Positions 62,843 through 64,000 of a DNA stretch of 64,000 nt are shown one piece after another (positions within the stretch are counted from its first letter, which is position 1; each line of letters opens with the position of its first letter). Source of the stretch: Rhabdaerophilum calidifontis. GTDB taxonomy: Bacteria > Pseudomonadota > Alphaproteobacteria > Rhizobiales > Beijerinckiaceae. The position numbers and the translations under genes are program-made. The stretch is taken from positions 95,509 through 159,508 of the forward strand of contig NZ_VTRS01000007.1 of NCBI RefSeq assembly GCF_008641065.1. The letters run 5' to 3'. Below the pieces are notes generated by a model, which ran no database searches, was not told the DNA's origin, and was given only the letters and a program-made list of their open reading frames with translations.

Positions 62843-63970
62843 ATGGGCGAGGACCTCAGACTGACCCGCCGAAGCATCCTCGCGGGTGCGGCCGCGAGCA
62901 GCGCGCTGGCGCAGGCCGTGACGGATGCCGCCGCGCAGCCGGTGGCGCCGGCTGGGCTGGCCAAGGTCGCGGCGGTCGATGTCGCGAAGCTGCCGCGCCA
63001 CAAGGTCAAGCTCGTCGATCCGCCCTTCGTGCACGCGCATGATCAGGTTGCGGTTGGCGGCCCCAGGGTCGTCGAATTCGAGATGACCATCATCGAGAAG
63101 AAGATCGTGATCGATGCCGAGGGCACCGAGGTCTTCGCCTTCACCTTCAACGGCACCGTGCCCGGTCCGCTGATGGTGGTTCACGAGGGAGATTACGTCG
63201 AACTCACGCTGATCAACGCCGCGACCAACGAGTTGCTGCACAATGTCGACTTCCATTCGGCGACCGGCGCGCTCGGCGGTGCGAAGCTCACCGATGTCGG
63301 CCCCGGCGAGAAGGCCGTCCTGCGCTTCAAGGCGACCCGGCCCGGCGTCTTCGTCTATCATTGCGCGCCGGAGGGCATGGTGCCCTGGCACGTCACCGCC
63401 GGCATGAATGGCGCCATCATGGTGCTGCCGCGCGAGGGTCTGCGCGACCAGCAGGGCAAGGCGCTGAAATACGACCGCGTCTATTACGTCGGCGAGCAGG
63501 ATTTCTACGTCCCGCGCGACGAGAACGGCAAGTTCAAGCGCTACGAGAGCATCGGCGATTCGCATGATGACGTGGTGAAGGCGATGCGCACGCTAACGCC
63601 GAGCCATGTCGTGTTCAACGGCCGCGTCGGCGCGCTGACCGGCAAGGGCGCGCTCAAGTCCAAGGTCGGCGAGACGGTGCTGATCGTCCATTCCCAGGCC
63701 AACCGCGACACCCGCCCGCATCTCATTGGCGGCCACGGCGATTACGTCTGGGCGACGGGCAAGTTCCGCAACCCGCCGGAGCGCGACCTCGAGACCTGGT
63801 TCATCCCCGGCGGCTGCGCGGGCGCGGCGCTCTACACCTTTCTCCAGCCAGGCGTCTACGCCTATGTCAACCACAGAGCTGGCTCGGTTTGTTTGAACAG
63901 TTTCGGGGCGTTTCCTAAGTGGATTCCTGCCTCGGTTAGGCCGCCATCGGGATTGCTGGCAGCGCATTGA
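62843..63970 (+). pseudogene. nirK: Copper nitrite reductase NirK, 3' end replaced by an insertion sequence
   Basis: Periplasmic copper nitrite reductase making nitric oxide. A Tat-type signal ([14 protein letters not shown]) is followed by both cupredoxin domains. With a constant offset of 38 from Alcaligenes NirK numbering, type-1 copper ligands are H133, C174, H183, M188; type-2 ligands are H138, H173 and H344; catalytic D136 and H293 are present. Native sequence stops right after H344 (AYVNH): the usual NLIEAF and the last 35 or so residues are replaced by 31 residues read from the insertion sequence. The missing tail packs against the neighbouring subunit, so the trimer and enzyme are probably lost. 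GGAGACAAGCC precedes the ATG. Confidence 0.9.
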
Positions 63971-64000
63971 AGTACGCCTCGTCCGGGGTCAACCGGCCGA
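63876..64000. mobile_element. Insertion sequence end, continues beyond window
   Basis: Starts at the point where nirK homology ends (about 63875) and runs to the window edge. The first 60 bases are non-coding IS terminus; then comes the 3' end of a minus-strand transposase gene. The other end and any target duplication are outside the window. The composition (GGTTTGTTTGAACAG) differs from the neighbouring coding DNA. Confidence 0.8.
63936..64000 (-). CDS. Transposase, C-terminal end only
   Basis: The last 20 codons of a transposase, ending [20 protein letters not shown] and TAA. The (L)TPDEAY motif is typical of the C-terminal end of DDE transposases of the IS3/rve type, so an IS3-family element is the best guess. 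The rest of the gene lies beyond the window. Confidence 0.6.
   Translation of the reverse strand, partial: GRLTPDEAYFNALPAIPMAA

Noticed and set aside
1..64000. tRNA, rRNA or CRISPR features
   Set aside because: No cloverleaf-like tail sequences, rRNA segments or regularly spaced repeats were found by reading.

Overview
The window is high-GC, densely coded chromosomal DNA from an alphaproteobacterium, most likely a hyphomicrobialean (Rhizobiales). This rests on three things visible in the sequence: the gene order feuPQ-ccmIEFH-two-component pair-glnE, a MucR/Ros regulator, and a complete Rhodobacter-type gene transfer agent (GTA) cluster. I could not assign a genus. No rRNA, tRNA or CRISPR array was seen.

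Layout. 1-5.6 kb: oligopeptidase B (cut by the window edge) and msrB on the minus strand; mucR; a gafY-gafZ pair (DnaA-type HTH protein plus DUF6456-type protein), the kind of genes that switch on GTAs; then sufE. 5.9-13.9 kb: a histidine-kinase-like protein that lacks a recognisable ATP-binding domain, peptidoglycan-binding and DUF1491 proteins, small conserved and lipoprotein genes, a PBP1A-DUF1214-DUF1254 operon, and a YcgN-type cysteine-cluster protein. 13.9-29.7 kb: the GTA structural operon gp1 to gp15. It has a strong promoter, an inverted repeat, and a terminator-like hairpin in its leader. A secreted trypsin-fold protease lies antisense between capsid and connector genes, and an endolysin joined in frame to a small holin follows gp15. 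29.8-43.7 kb: feuPQ, the cytochrome c maturation genes ccmIEFH, a second two-component system, glnE, and a PAS histidine kinase. 44-51 kb: pepN, an MFS transporter and a tctB-tctA-tctC tripartite transporter. 51.5-61 kb: a TauE/SafE permease, an M20 peptidase with a full Opp/Dpp-type ABC importer, and an SDR plus aldehyde dehydrogenase pair. 61.1-64 kb: a denitrification corner with a Crp/Fnr regulator, an alternative-oxidase-like protein missing several iron ligands, and a copper nitrite reductase gene (nirK) whose 3' end is destroyed by an insertion sequence running off the window.

How parts fit. The GTA control genes gafYZ lie about 10 kb upstream of the particle genes. An 11-base sequence (AACCCTAGCGT) in front of gafY recurs, inverted, over the -10 of the GTA promoter. 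The leader hairpin fits the model known from Caulobacter, in which GafY activates the promoter and GafZ acts as an antiterminator. In the denitrification corner, nirK has a well-placed FNR/DNR-type box (TTG-N8-CAA), and the Crp/Fnr protein next door is the obvious candidate to bind it. The IS insertion falls directly after the codon for the last type-2 copper ligand, so NirK is probably inactive in this strain.
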